From assembly GCF_024385575.1 (NCBI RefSeq), contig NZ_JANFMV010000001.1, forward strand, positions 1-64,000: a stretch of 64,000 nt of DNA, written 5' to 3'. This DNA comes from Rhizobium sp. NRK18 (GTDB lineage: Bacteria; Pseudomonadota; Alphaproteobacteria; Rhizobiales; Rhizobiaceae). Under the pieces are notes generated by a model. The model searched no databases. It saw only the letters and a list, made by a program, of their open reading frames with translations, and was not told where the DNA came from. Both the position numbers and the translations under genes were made by a program. Position 1 is the stretch's first letter, and each line of letters begins with the position of its first letter. Below are positions 26,374 through 35,347 of the stretch, piece after piece.

Positions 26374-28242
26374 ATGTCGGAAGTAATGTCCGGTGCCAAC
26401 AACACGGACGAAAGGCCGCAGGAGCGGCCTGAGGAATTGACAACCGCAGCAGCGCCGGACGGCGATGAGTTCGAAAGAGACGGCCGTCCCGGCAAGGGCG
26501 GCGGCCGCCTCTGGTCGCGCCCGTTCGTGCTCACCCGCCGGATCTTCGGCAATGCGGTCTTCTCCAGCCTTACGCGCCGCATCCTGTTCTTCAACCTCGT
26601 CGCGCTCGGCGTTCTCGTCGGCGGCATCATGTACCTCAACCAGTTCCGCGAGGGGCTGATCGATGCCCGCGTGGAAAGCCTGCTGACGCAGGGCGAAATC
26701 ATCGCCGCTGCCGTATCGGCCTCGGCCTCGGTCGATACCAATTCGATCACCGTCGATCCGAAGAAGCTGCTTGAGCTGCAGGCTGGCGAAAGCATCACCC
26801 CGGTGCCGAACGACGAGGACCTACAGTTCCCGATCGACCCCGAACGGGTCGCGCCGGTCCTCCGTCGCCTGATTTCGCCAACGCGGACCCGCGCCCGAAT
26901 CTTCGATGCCGACGCCAGCCTGATCCTCGATTCGCGCCACCTCTATTCCCGCGGCCAGGTGCTGCGCTTCGACCTGCCGCCGATCGAGGCCGAACAGGTC
27001 GACTGGTGGGAGATGCTTTATAACTGGGTGAACCGGCTGCTGCAGCCGAGCAACCTGCCGCTCTACAAGGAAACGCCCGGCGGTGACGGGTCGATCTATC
27101 CGGAAGTGATGAACGCGCTGACCGGCGTTCGCGGCACCGTGGTGCGCGTCACCGAAAAGGGCGAGCTCATCGTTTCGGTGGCCGTACCGATCCAGCGTTT
27201 CCGGGCCGTTCTCGGCGTGCTGCTGCTCTCCACCCAGGCCGGCGACATTGACAAGATCGTCCAGGCCGAGCGCATGGCCATTCTGCGCGTCTTCGGCGTG
27301 ACGACGCTGGTCACCATGGTGCTGTCGCTGCTGCTCTCCTCGACGATTGCCAATCCGCTGCGCCGGCTTTCGGCGGCGGCCATCCGCGTGCGCCGGGGCG
27401 GCGCCAAGGAGCGCGAGGAAATCCCCGATTTCTCCTATCGCCAGGACGAAATCGGCAACCTCTCGATCGCGCTCCGGGAAATGACGTCGGCGCTCTACGA
27501 CCGGATCGACGCGATCGAAAGCTTTGCCGCGGATGTGAGCCACGAGCTCAAGAACCCGCTCACCTCGCTTCGAAGCGCCGTCGAGACGCTGCCGCTCGCC
27601 CGCAACGAACAATCCAAAGAACGGCTGCTGGAAATCATCCAGCACGACGTGCGCCGTCTCGACCGGCTGATCAGCGATATTTCCGACGCCTCGCGGCTGG
27701 ACGCAGAACTGGCGCGCACGGATGCGCAGGACGTCAACCTCGAACAGCTGCTCGGCGACCTCGTCGAGGTTTCGCGGCAGATTCGCGCCTCGAAGAAGGC
27801 GGTTCGCCTGACATTCGAAGTCGACAGACGGCAGGCAACGGGCAAGGACGCCTTCACCATCCAGGGCCATGATCTTCGAATCGGCCAGATCGTCACCAAC
27901 CTCATTGAAAACGCCCGCTCGTTCGTGCCGGAGGCGGAAGGCCACATCGCAGTCAAGCTGATGCGCCGCAAGGCGGACTGCGTGATCCAGGTGCAGGACA
28001 ACGGACCGGGGATCCAGGCCGAGAACATCGACCGGATCTTCGAGCGGTTCTACACCGACCGGCCGGAAAGCGAAGGTTTCGGGCAGAATTCCGGTCTCGG
28101 CCTGTCCATCAGCCGGCAGATCGCCGAGGCGCATGGCGGCTCTCTCAGAGCCGAGAACGTTACCGAAGAGAAGAGCGGCAGGATCATCGGCGCCCGCTTC
28201 ATCCTGACGATGCCGACCGGCGAAAAGAATGACCGGCGCTGA
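26374..28242 (+). CDS. chvG: sensor histidine kinase ChvG/ExoS
   Basis: Membrane kinase (622 aa). After a polar N-terminus, TM1 is about 66-88 (FFNLVALGVLVGGIMYL), a periplasmic sensor domain of about 210 residues follows, then TM2 near 305-327, HAMP, and the H-box DVSHELKNPLTS with His390. The ATP domain has NLIENARS, DNGPGI and GLGLSI. AGGGG precedes the ATG at 26374. In relatives the periplasmic part is held inactive by ExoR. The stop overlaps hprK by 14 bases, coupling the kinase to the PTS-related genes. Confidence 0.96.
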   Translation: MSEVMSGANNTDERPQERPEELTTAAAPDGDEFERDGRPGKGGGRLWSRPFVLTRRIFGNAVFSSLTRRILFFNLVALGVLVGGIMYLNQFREGLIDARVESLLTQGEIIAAAVSASASVDTNSITVDPKKLLELQAGESITPVPNDEDLQFPIDPERVAPVLRRLISPTRTRARIFDADASLILDSRHLYSRGQVLRFDLPPIEAEQVDWWEMLYNWVNRLLQPSNLPLYKETPGGDGSIYPEVMNALTGVRGTVVRVTEKGELIVSVAVPIQRFRAVLGVLLLSTQAGDIDKIVQAERMAILRVFGVTTLVTMVLSLLLSSTIANPLRRLSAAAIRVRRGGAKEREEIPDFSYRQDEIGNLSIALREMTSALYDRIDAIESFAADVSHELKNPLTSLRSAVETLPLARNEQSKERLLEIIQHDVRRLDRLISDISDASRLDAELARTDAQDVNLEQLLGDLVEVSRQIRASKKAVRLTFEVDRRQATGKDAFTIQGHDLRIGQIVTNLIENARSFVPEAEGHIAVKLMRRKADCVIQVQDNGPGIQAENIDRIFERFYTDRPESEGFGQNSGLGLSISRQIAEAHGGSLRAENVTEEKSGRIIGARFILTMPTGEKNDRR

Positions 28243-28675
28243 GACCAATCTCCACGCAACGGCAATCGTCGCCGGCCGCACCGGCCTGCTTTTTGTCGGC
28301 CCTTCCGGTTCCGGCAAGTCGTCAACGGCCTTTGCCTGCCTCGCCGAAGGCCGCAGTCTCGGCCTCTATACCGCGCTCGTCGCGGACGATCAGGTTCTCG
28401 TCCGCCGCCATGCCGACAGGCTCGTGGCACGCGCGCCGGCAAGCATTGCCGGGAAGATGGAATTGCGCGGCAGCGGCATCGTTTCCGTCGACACGATCGA
28501 CGCGGCCGTCCTGCGCTTCGTGATCATGCCGGTCGATGCCGATAGCTGCGAACGGCTGCCGGAGGACGACGAGCGGATGATGGTGCACGACGGCGTATCA
28601 CTGCCGCTTCTGCGTATTCCCTTGCAACCCGGCAACCCGCTGGCGCGGATACAAGCTCTTGTCGGCGATTTGTAG
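28229..28675 (+). CDS. hprK: short HPr kinase (C-terminal domain only)
   Basis: 148-aa protein corresponding to the catalytic half of HPr kinase/phosphorylase. The P-loop is GPSGSGKSS at 24-32, and an ADDQV acidic motif follows. The N-terminal domain of the Firmicute enzyme (about 130 aa) is missing; this short form is normal in alphaproteobacteria. It should phosphorylate HPr on Ser48, encoded 1 kb downstream. It overlaps chvG by 14 bases. Confidence 0.92.
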   Translation: MTGAETNLHATAIVAGRTGLLFVGPSGSGKSSTAFACLAEGRSLGLYTALVADDQVLVRRHADRLVARAPASIAGKMELRGSGIVSVDTIDAAVLRFVIMPVDADSCERLPEDDERMMVHDGVSLPLLRIPLQPGNPLARIQALVGDL

Positions 28676-28825
28676 CAGGACGGCGTGAAACAACTGCAGA
28701 CGGATGCCGATTTTGTTTTTTTGTCTTGCACTTCGGCTTTTGATCGACAAGATGAGCACCCACCGGCGAAAAACGGGCCTTTCAAGGTCCGCGACGGATG
28801 CAGAGTGCCACAGGAGCAGTTGTAG

Positions 28826-29227
28826 ATGATCGGACTTGTGCTTGTCACACATGGCAAGCTGGCAGAAGAATTTCGACATGCGGTCGAGCATGTCGTGGGT
28901 CCACAGAATCTCATCGAGACAGTCTCGATCGGTCCGGAAGACGACATGGACCAGAGGCGGCAGGATATCCTGGATGCAGTCCATCAGGCCAATGAAGGCA
29001 ACGGCGTGATCATCCTCACCGACATGTTCGGGGGCACGCCGTCGAACCTGGCGATCTCCGTCATGGACAGCGGCCGCGTGGAGGTGATCGCCGGCGTGAA
29101 CCTGCCGATGCTGATCAAGCTCGCCGGCGTTCGCGGCGAAAACGACATGGAAAAGGCCCTGGCGGAAGCCTCGGACGCGGGCCGGAAATACATCAACGTG
29201 GCCAGCCGCGTCTTGAGCGGCAAATAG
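28826..29227 (+). CDS. manX: PTS EIIA component, mannose type
   Basis: 133-aa EIIA of the mannose/fructose family. The phosphoacceptor is His9 in LVLVTHGKLAEEF, and the conserved loop is TDMFGGTPSN. There is no EIIB, EIIC or EIID gene in the window, so its role is likely regulatory rather than sugar transport. It lies 150 bases after hprK and 21 bases before the HPr gene. It would accept phosphate from HPr His17. Confidence 0.95.
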   Translation: MIGLVLVTHGKLAEEFRHAVEHVVGPQNLIETVSIGPEDDMDQRRQDILDAVHQANEGNGVIILTDMFGGTPSNLAISVMDSGRVEVIAGVNLPMLIKLAGVRGENDMEKALAEASDAGRKYINVASRVLSGK

Positions 29228-29248
29228 TCGGGAACTGGCGCAACATCC

Positions 29249-29524
29249 ATGGCTGCGATCACCAAGGAACTGCAGATCATCAACAAGCGCGGTCTGCACG
29301 CGCGGGCCTCGGCAAAATTCGTCCAGACCGTCGAATCCTTCGATGCGGCCATCACCGTCTCGAAGGACGGCATGACGGTCGGAGGCACCTCGATCATGGG
29401 GCTGATGATGCTGGCGGCGAGCCCCGGCTGTTGCGTCGTCGTCACCGCCGACGGCCATCAGGCGGACGAGGCCATGCAGGCGCTGGAAGCGCTGGTCGGC
29501 AACCGATTCGGCGAAGAGATGTGA
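29249..29524 (+). CDS. ptsH: HPr phosphocarrier protein
   Basis: 91-aa HPr. The PTS site is His17 in NKRGLHARASAKF, and the regulatory kinase site is Ser48 in GGTSIMGLMML. Having both plus a nearby HPr kinase points to the alphaproteobacterial regulatory PTS chain. The enzyme I gene (ptsP/ptsI) is not in this window. Confidence 0.95.
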   Translation: MAAITKELQIINKRGLHARASAKFVQTVESFDAAITVSKDGMTVGGTSIMGLMMLAASPGCCVVVTADGHQADEAMQALEALVGNRFGEEM

Positions 29525-29538
29525 CGTCTTAACCGACC

Positions 29539-29558
29539 ATATAAAGACTTCTTTATAT
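29539..29558. promoter_or_regulatory. predicted SahR operator upstream of ahcY
   Basis: ATATAAAGA-CT-TCTTTATAT is a perfect 9-bp inverted repeat with a 2-base centre, about 130 bases ahead of ahcY. It fits the ATATAAAGA-type sites attributed to the ArsR-family regulator SahR, which controls methionine-cycle genes in alphaproteobacteria. No sahR gene is in the window. Confidence 0.7.
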
Positions 29559-29687
29559 CGTTATTGCCATCATGCCCGAAGTGCGGTAAACCGCATGCGG
29601 AACAAATTCGTATTGATGCATGAGTTGGAGAGCCGGCCTTTTGCGGCCGCATATGCGGTCGTGCCGCCTCAGGACCAGGAGACTTAG

Positions 29688-31088
29688 ATGAGCACGGAAA
29701 AAGACTATATCGTCGCGGACATCGCACTTGCCGATTACGGCCGCAAGGAACTCGACATCGCAGAAACCGAAATGCCCGGCCTGATGGCCTGCCGTGAAGA
29801 ATTCGGCGCTTCCAAGCCGCTGAAGGGCGCACGGATCTCCGGTTCGCTGCACATGACCATCCAGACCGCCGTCCTCATCGAGACGCTGGTCGCTCTCGGC
29901 GCCGAAGTGCGCTGGGCCTCATGCAACATCTTCTCGACCCAGGACCATGCCGCAGCCGCGATCGCCGCAAGCGGCGTTCCGGTCTTCGCCGTCAAGGGCG
30001 AAACCCTCGAGGAATACTGGACTTACACCGACAAGATCTTCCAGTGGACCGATGGCGGCCTGTCCAACATGATCCTCGACGATGGCGGCGACGCCACCAT
30101 GTACATCCTGCTCGGCGCCCGTGCCGAAGCCGGCGAAGACGTGCTGTCGAACCCGCATTCGGAAGAAGAGGAAGTGCTCTTCGCCCAGATCAAGAAGCGC
30201 ATGCAGGCTTCGCCGGGCTGGTTCACCAAGCAGCGCGACGCAATCCGCGGCGTGACGGAAGAAACCACCACGGGCGTCAACCGCCTGTATCAGCTGTCGA
30301 AGAAGGGCCTGCTGCCCTTCCCGGCAATCAACGTCAATGACAGCGTCACCAAGTCGAAGTTCGACAACAAGTACGGTTGCAAGGAATCGCTGGTCGACGG
30401 CATCCGCCGCGCCACCGACGTGATGATGGCCGGCAAGGTCGCCGTCGTCTGCGGTTACGGCGACGTCGGCAAGGGCTCGGCAGCCTCGCTTCGCGGCGCC
30501 GGCGCCCGCGTCAAGGTCACGGAAATCGATCCAATCTGCGCCCTGCAGGCCGCCATGGACGGCTATGAAGTGGTCCAGCTGGAAGACGTCGTCTCCAGCG
30601 CCGACATCTTCATCACCACCACCGGCAACAAGGACGTCATCCGCGTCGACCATATGCGCGCGATGAAGGACATGGCGATCGTCGGCAACATCGGCCACTT
30701 CGACAACGAAATCCAGGTCGCGAGCCTCCGGAACCTGAAGTGGACCAACATCAAGCCTCAGGTCGACATGATCGAGTTCCCTGCCGGCAATCGCATGATC
30801 CTGCTGTCTGAAGGCCGCCTGCTGAACCTCGGCAACGCCACCGGCCACCCGTCCTTCGTGATGTCGGCCTCGTTCACCAACCAGGTGCTGGGCCAGATCG
30901 AACTTTTCGCCAAGGGCGACAATTACGAAAATCAGGTCTACGTGCTGCCGAAGCACCTCGATGAAAAGGTTGCACGCCTCCATCTCGACAAGCTCGGCGT
31001 CAGGCTGACGGAACTTTCCGACGAGCAGGCGAGCTATATCGGCGTCACGACTGCCGGTCCGTTCAAGTCCGATCACTACAGATACTGA
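29688..31088 (+). CDS. ahcY: adenosylhomocysteinase
   Basis: S-adenosylhomocysteine hydrolase (466 aa), splitting SAH to adenosine and homocysteine and so keeping methylation running. NAD-binding [15 protein letters not shown] and substrate motifs STQDHAAAA and [11 protein letters not shown] are present, and the C-terminus SDHYRY carries the conserved Lys/Tyr tail (FKSDHYRY). AGGAGA precedes the ATG. The 163-base leader holds the SahR-type operator, a TGCGGT/ACCGCA hairpin and a CCGCATATGCGG palindrome (29647-29658). A strong terminator follows. Confidence 0.97.
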   Translation: MSTEKDYIVADIALADYGRKELDIAETEMPGLMACREEFGASKPLKGARISGSLHMTIQTAVLIETLVALGAEVRWASCNIFSTQDHAAAAIAASGVPVFAVKGETLEEYWTYTDKIFQWTDGGLSNMILDDGGDATMYILLGARAEAGEDVLSNPHSEEEEVLFAQIKKRMQASPGWFTKQRDAIRGVTEETTTGVNRLYQLSKKGLLPFPAINVNDSVTKSKFDNKYGCKESLVDGIRRATDVMMAGKVAVVCGYGDVGKGSAASLRGAGARVKVTEIDPICALQAAMDGYEVVQLEDVVSSADIFITTTGNKDVIRVDHMRAMKDMAIVGNIGHFDNEIQVASLRNLKWTNIKPQVDMIEFPAGNRMILLSEGRLLNLGNATGHPSFVMSASFTNQVLGQIELFAKGDNYENQVYVLPKHLDEKVARLHLDKLGVRLTELSDEQASYIGVTTAGPFKSDHYRY

Positions 31089-31118
31089 TTACCACATCAG
31101 AATACGCTACATTTAGTT

Positions 31119-31152
31119 GCCGCGGCCGGAATTCCGGCCGCGGCTTCTTTTT
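31119..31152 (+). terminator. ahcY intrinsic terminator
   Basis: A perfect 26-base palindrome at 31119-31144 (arms GCCGCGGCCGGAA and TTCCGGCCGCGGC) is followed by TTCTTTTTTT. It is one of the strongest hairpins in the window. Confidence 0.92.
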
Positions 31153-31230
31153 TTGACCTTCGGCTTCCCGACGATTCTGAGAGGCAGTATTGTGAATTCG
31201 TAATGATTCGCCCCATTTCGGCACAGGGAA

Positions 31231-33852
31231 ATGGTGTGGCGAGGGGATGTCTTGTCGACAGGCGGCGCGAAGGACGGAGACGGACCGGGAATGGACGTAA
31301 TCTTATCAGGCCAGGACAAGCGGCCTGACGACAGCGGCAGCACACCCGCCGGGGACGCAGGGCGGTTGCAGCCGGCAAAACAGCACAAGGCTCGTTTCTT
31401 CAGGAAAGCCCTGCTTTCCGGCACGGCGCTTTTTGCCACGGGCGGCTATGCCTTCGCGCAGGGCGCGACAGAGGCGACCGGCCATGCCGCGCGTTTCTCC
31501 TCTCCCGAAGTCGTCGTCTTCTCTCTCGTCATCGGCGCGATTTCCGCGGCCATGCTCTCCACCCTTTGGTTCGTCCGGCAGAAGGGCAACATGGAGACCG
31601 AGAACCGGGACATCCGCTCGGCGCTCTCCGATGCCAAGCAGCGGCTGGCGCGCTTCGAGGCTCTGATTGCCGACAAGAACCGCCGCATCGTCATCTGGGA
31701 CGGTCCCGGCGAGCGGCCGGAAGTTCTCGGGCAATTGCCGGCAAAGACCGGAGCCCCGGAACAGGAACGGGAGTTCCTGGCCTTCGGACGATGGATGAAA
31801 CCGGACGCGGCGCTGCAATTCGAGCGCGCACTGGAAGCCCTGCGCGACAAGGCTCGCAGCTTCGATCTCGTCGTCGAAACGCAGCGCGGCGAGGTTCTGG
31901 AAACGCAAGGGCGCGTGTCCGGCGGCCGGGCTTTCGTCCGGTTCGTGGCCCTCAACAACCTGCGCGCCGAGCTTGCCGAACTCTCCGTCGAGCGCGAGCG
32001 CCTCGTCTCCTCGATCTCGACATTCCAGAGCCTGCTCGATTCGGTCGATTTCCCGGCCTGGCAGCGCGACAGTGACGGCCGCCTCGTCTGGGTCAACCAC
32101 GCCTATGCCGAAGCCGTCGACGCCTCTTCGCCCAAGCAGGCGATCGACGAAAACCGCGAAGTGCTGAGCACCGTGACGCGCGAAAAGATCCGCGCCAGCA
32201 CGACCATCGACTCGCCCTTCCATGGCCGCGTCTCCACCGTCGTCAACGGCAACCGGACCTTCTTCGACGTCGTCGACGTCAAGGTGCAGGGCGGTACCGC
32301 CGGCATCGCTGCAGACGTTTCCGGCGAGGAAGCGGCGCGCGAGGAGCTGAAGCGCACGCTGAAGGCCCATTCCGAAACGCTGGACCAGCTGGCGACACCG
32401 GTCGCGATCTTCGACGGCAACCGTCGTCTGCAATTCTACAATCAGGCCTTCGTGCAGCTCTGGGGCCTCGATATCGCATTCCTCGAATCCAAGCCCGACC
32501 ATGGCGACCTTCTGGAACGCCTGCGCGCCGCCGACAAGCTGCCGGAGCAGCTCGGCTGGAAGGCCTGGAAGGAAGCGGCACTGTCGGTTTACCAGTCGCT
32601 CGATACGCAATCGCATCTCTGGTACCTGCCAAGCGGCCAGACGCTGCGCGTCATTGCCACCACGCACCCGCAAGGCGGCGCCACCTGGGTGTTCGAGAAC
32701 CTCACCGAACAGGTCGATCTGGAGACACGCTACAACACGCTGGTTCGGGTTCAGGGTGAAACGATCGACCATCTGGCCGAAGGCGTCGCGGTGTTCGGTC
32801 CGGACGGCAAGATCCGCCTTTCGAACCCGGCCTTCCGCGCCCTCTGGGCCATCACCGAGGCGCAGGCCGCGCCCGGCACCCATATCCGCGCCATCGAGGA
32901 TGCCTGCGCGCAGTCCTATGACGGTGCCGACGGCTGGCGCCGCTTCGCGCACATGATCACCAGCTTCGAGGACGAGCGGTCATCGCTGCAGGGAACGCTG
33001 GAACTGCATTCCGGACTGGTTCTCGACTACGCCGTCATTCCGCTGCCGAACGCCCAGACGATGCTGACCTTCGTCAACGTCACCGACAGCGTGCGGGCCG
33101 AGCGGGCGCTCACCGAAAAGAACGAGGCCCTGCGCAAGGCCGACCAGCTGAAGAACGATTTTGTCCAGCACGTGTCCTACGAACTCAGGACGCCGCTGAC
33201 CAACATCATGGGCTTCACGGATCTCCTGAAGACGCCGGAAATCGGCGGTCTCAACGAGCGGCAGGCAAGCTACATCGACCATATCTCGACCTCCTCGTCG
33301 CTGCTCCTGACCATCGTCAACGACATTCTCGACCTTGCGACCGTCGACGCCGGCATCATGGAACTGCATATGGCCGATATCGATGTCCGCGAGCTTCTGG
33401 ACGAGGTGTCGGAGCATATCGCCGAGCGGCTGCAGGAGAGCGGCGTGACGCTGTCCGTCAGCGCCGAACCCGGCATCGGCACGCTTGTCGCCGATCGGCA
33501 GCGGCTGAAGCAGATCATGCTGAAGCTGCTGGCGAATGCCGCCAACTTCGCGCCCGACGGTTCGGACATCGCCCTGCATTGCTGGCGCGACAACGGCGAC
33601 CTTGTCTTCACCGTCAAGGACAGCGGGCCCGGCATCCCGCAGGAGATGATCAAGGCGGTGTTCAACCGCTTCCAGACGAGCGCCCGTACGGGCAAGCGCA
33701 GCGGCGCCGGTCTTGGCCTCTCGATCGTCGAGAGCTTCGTCAACCTGCACCACGGCTCGGTCTCCATCGACTGCCCGGACGGCAAGGGAACGACGGTGAC
33801 CTGCCGCATCCCCTCCGGAAAACGTTCGGAAGAAACACTTGCAGCCGAGTGA
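31231..33852 (+). CDS. divL: DivL-type cell-cycle tyrosine pseudokinase
   Basis: 873-aa histidine-kinase-like protein in which the H-box reads HVSYELRTPLTN, so Tyr650 replaces the phosphoacceptor His (codon TAC at 33178-33180). This substitution defines DivL, which modulates the CckA-ChpT-CtrA pathway by binding regulators rather than by phosphotransfer. A hydrophobic segment spans about 93-115, PAS-like domains fill about 260-620, and an ATPase domain follows (KLLANAANFA, DSGPGIP, GAGLGLSIVE). An N-terminal GTALFATGGYAFAQ looks signal-like. The start may be ATG 31291 instead. It overlaps the tsaE fusion gene by 14 bases. Confidence 0.9.
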   Translation: MVWRGDVLSTGGAKDGDGPGMDVILSGQDKRPDDSGSTPAGDAGRLQPAKQHKARFFRKALLSGTALFATGGYAFAQGATEATGHAARFSSPEVVVFSLVIGAISAAMLSTLWFVRQKGNMETENRDIRSALSDAKQRLARFEALIADKNRRIVIWDGPGERPEVLGQLPAKTGAPEQEREFLAFGRWMKPDAALQFERALEALRDKARSFDLVVETQRGEVLETQGRVSGGRAFVRFVALNNLRAELAELSVERERLVSSISTFQSLLDSVDFPAWQRDSDGRLVWVNHAYAEAVDASSPKQAIDENREVLSTVTREKIRASTTIDSPFHGRVSTVVNGNRTFFDVVDVKVQGGTAGIAADVSGEEAAREELKRTLKAHSETLDQLATPVAIFDGNRRLQFYNQAFVQLWGLDIAFLESKPDHGDLLERLRAADKLPEQLGWKAWKEAALSVYQSLDTQSHLWYLPSGQTLRVIATTHPQGGATWVFENLTEQVDLETRYNTLVRVQGETIDHLAEGVAVFGPDGKIRLSNPAFRALWAITEAQAAPGTHIRAIEDACAQSYDGADGWRRFAHMITSFEDERSSLQGTLELHSGLVLDYAVIPLPNAQTMLTFVNVTDSVRAERALTEKNEALRKADQLKNDFVQHVSYELRTPLTNIMGFTDLLKTPEIGGLNERQASYIDHISTSSSLLLTIVNDILDLATVDAGIMELHMADIDVRELLDEVSEHIAERLQESGVTLSVSAEPGIGTLVADRQRLKQIMLKLLANAANFAPDGSDIALHCWRDNGDLVFTVKDSGPGIPQEMIKAVFNRFQTSARTGKRSGAGLGLSIVESFVNLHHGSVSIDCPDGKGTTVTCRIPSGKRSEETLAAE

Positions 33853-35347
33853 GGCCCCCTTCACCCTTCACCTCGCCGACGAAAGCCGGACGATCCTGTT
33901 TGGCGAGGATCTGGCGCTGGCGCTGAAGGCCGGCGACTGTCTGGCACTGCACGGCGATCTCGGCAGCGGTAAATCGACGCTGTCCCGCGCCATGATCCGT
34001 GCCATGGCGGACGATCCGGTGCTCGAGGTGCCAAGCCCCACCTTCACGCTGGTCCAGAACTATCGAACCCGGATTCCGATCGCTCATTTCGACCTGTACC
34101 GGATCGGCGATCCTGACGAACTCTTCGAACTCGGCCTGGAAGAGGTACTCGAAGACGGCATCGCCCTTGTCGAATGGCCGGAGATGGCGGGCGGCAATCT
34201 GCCGGAGACGGCGATTCACCTGACGCTGTCACACGAGGGAAGCGGCCGCGCCGTCAGCATCACCGGTTCCGAGAAGACAATGAGCCGGATTCGGCGCGTC
34301 ATGAAGATCCGCGATTTTCTCAGCCGGCACGGTTACGGCAGCGCGCGAAGACGCTTCCTGAGTGGCGACGCCTCTATCTTTCGGGCCTACGAGATCATTC
34401 ATCCGGAAAGCGGCGAGCCGCAGGTGCTGATGGACTGGCCGAAGCCTCCGCTGGGCGCGCCGGTTCTCGACGGCAAGCCCTATGCCGAGGTCGCGCATCT
34501 CGCCACCAACGCCCTGCCCTTCATCGCCATCGGCAATGCGCTGCATGAAAGAGGGTTCTCGACACCGGCAATCCGCGCCGCGGACAGAGACGACGGCATC
34601 CTGATCATGGAGGACCTGGGACGCGACGGCGTTCTCGACGAGGCGGGCAGACCGATCGAAGAGCGCTACATGGAAAGCGCCGCCTGCCTTGCGCGCCTGC
34701 ATGATCAGGCTGTTCCACGCGATATTCCGGTCGATGACGCCCTCTACCATGTACCGGAGTTCGATCCGACCGCCATGAAGATCGAGGTCAGCCTGCTTCC
34801 CGACTGGCATCTGCCATGGAAGAGCGGTCACCCGGTCGAGCCGGCCCGTCGTGACGAGTATTTCGCGATCTGGGACGAGCTGATCGACATTCTCCACGGG
34901 GCGGAGACACACCTGCTGCTGCGCGATTATCACTCGCCGAACCTCATCTGGCTCGCCGACCGCACCGGCACGGATCGCGTCGGCATCATCGACTTCCAGG
35001 ACGCCATGATCGGCCCGACGGCCTATGATGTCGCCTCGCTGGTCCAGGACGCCCGCGTCGACATGGACCCGGCGCTGAGCGAACGACTGCTTCGACATTA
35101 TCTGTCACTGCGGACATCGTCCTCCTTCGACGAAGACAACTTCCGGACTGCCTTTGCGATCATGGCGGCGCAACGCAATTGCAAGCTCGCGGGTATCTGG
35201 GTGCGCCTCCTACAGCGCGACGGCAAGCCCTATTACATGAAGCACATGCCGCGCACGCTGTCCTACCTCAACTCCGTCTTCAGGCATCCGGCGCTCCAGC
35301 GGCTGAAGACATGGTGCCTCGACGCCGGAATGGAGCTTGAGCCATGA
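33839..35347 (+). CDS. tsaE: TsaE-AmgK fusion: t6A ATPase plus amino-sugar kinase
   Basis: 502-aa two-domain protein. Residues 1-150 are TsaE, the ATPase of the tRNA t6A37 complex: P-loop GDLGSGKSTLS, then PSPTFTLVQNY and HFDLYR. From about 160 the protein is an aminoglycoside-phosphotransferase-fold kinase like AmgK, with LLRDYHSPNLIWL and IIDFQDAMIGPTAYD. With murU next door it should phosphorylate N-acetylmuramic acid at C1 for peptidoglycan recycling. The start is TTG 33839, with GGAAG upstream and no in-frame ATG before residue 50. This fusion is a recognised rhizobial form. Confidence 0.88.
   Translation: MQPSEAPFTLHLADESRTILFGEDLALALKAGDCLALHGDLGSGKSTLSRAMIRAMADDPVLEVPSPTFTLVQNYRTRIPIAHFDLYRIGDPDELFELGLEEVLEDGIALVEWPEMAGGNLPETAIHLTLSHEGSGRAVSITGSEKTMSRIRRVMKIRDFLSRHGYGSARRRFLSGDASIFRAYEIIHPESGEPQVLMDWPKPPLGAPVLDGKPYAEVAHLATNALPFIAIGNALHERGFSTPAIRAADRDDGILIMEDLGRDGVLDEAGRPIEERYMESAACLARLHDQAVPRDIPVDDALYHVPEFDPTAMKIEVSLLPDWHLPWKSGHPVEPARRDEYFAIWDELIDILHGAETHLLLRDYHSPNLIWLADRTGTDRVGIIDFQDAMIGPTAYDVASLVQDARVDMDPALSERLLRHYLSLRTSSSFDEDNFRTAFAIMAAQRNCKLAGIWVRLLQRDGKPYYMKHMPRTLSYLNSVFRHPALQRLKTWCLDAGMELEP

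Noticed and set aside
29525..29687. SAH or SAM riboswitch ahead of ahcY
   Set aside because: The leader has small hairpins but I could not fit the conserved cores of these riboswitch classes; the SahR-type operator explains regulation better.
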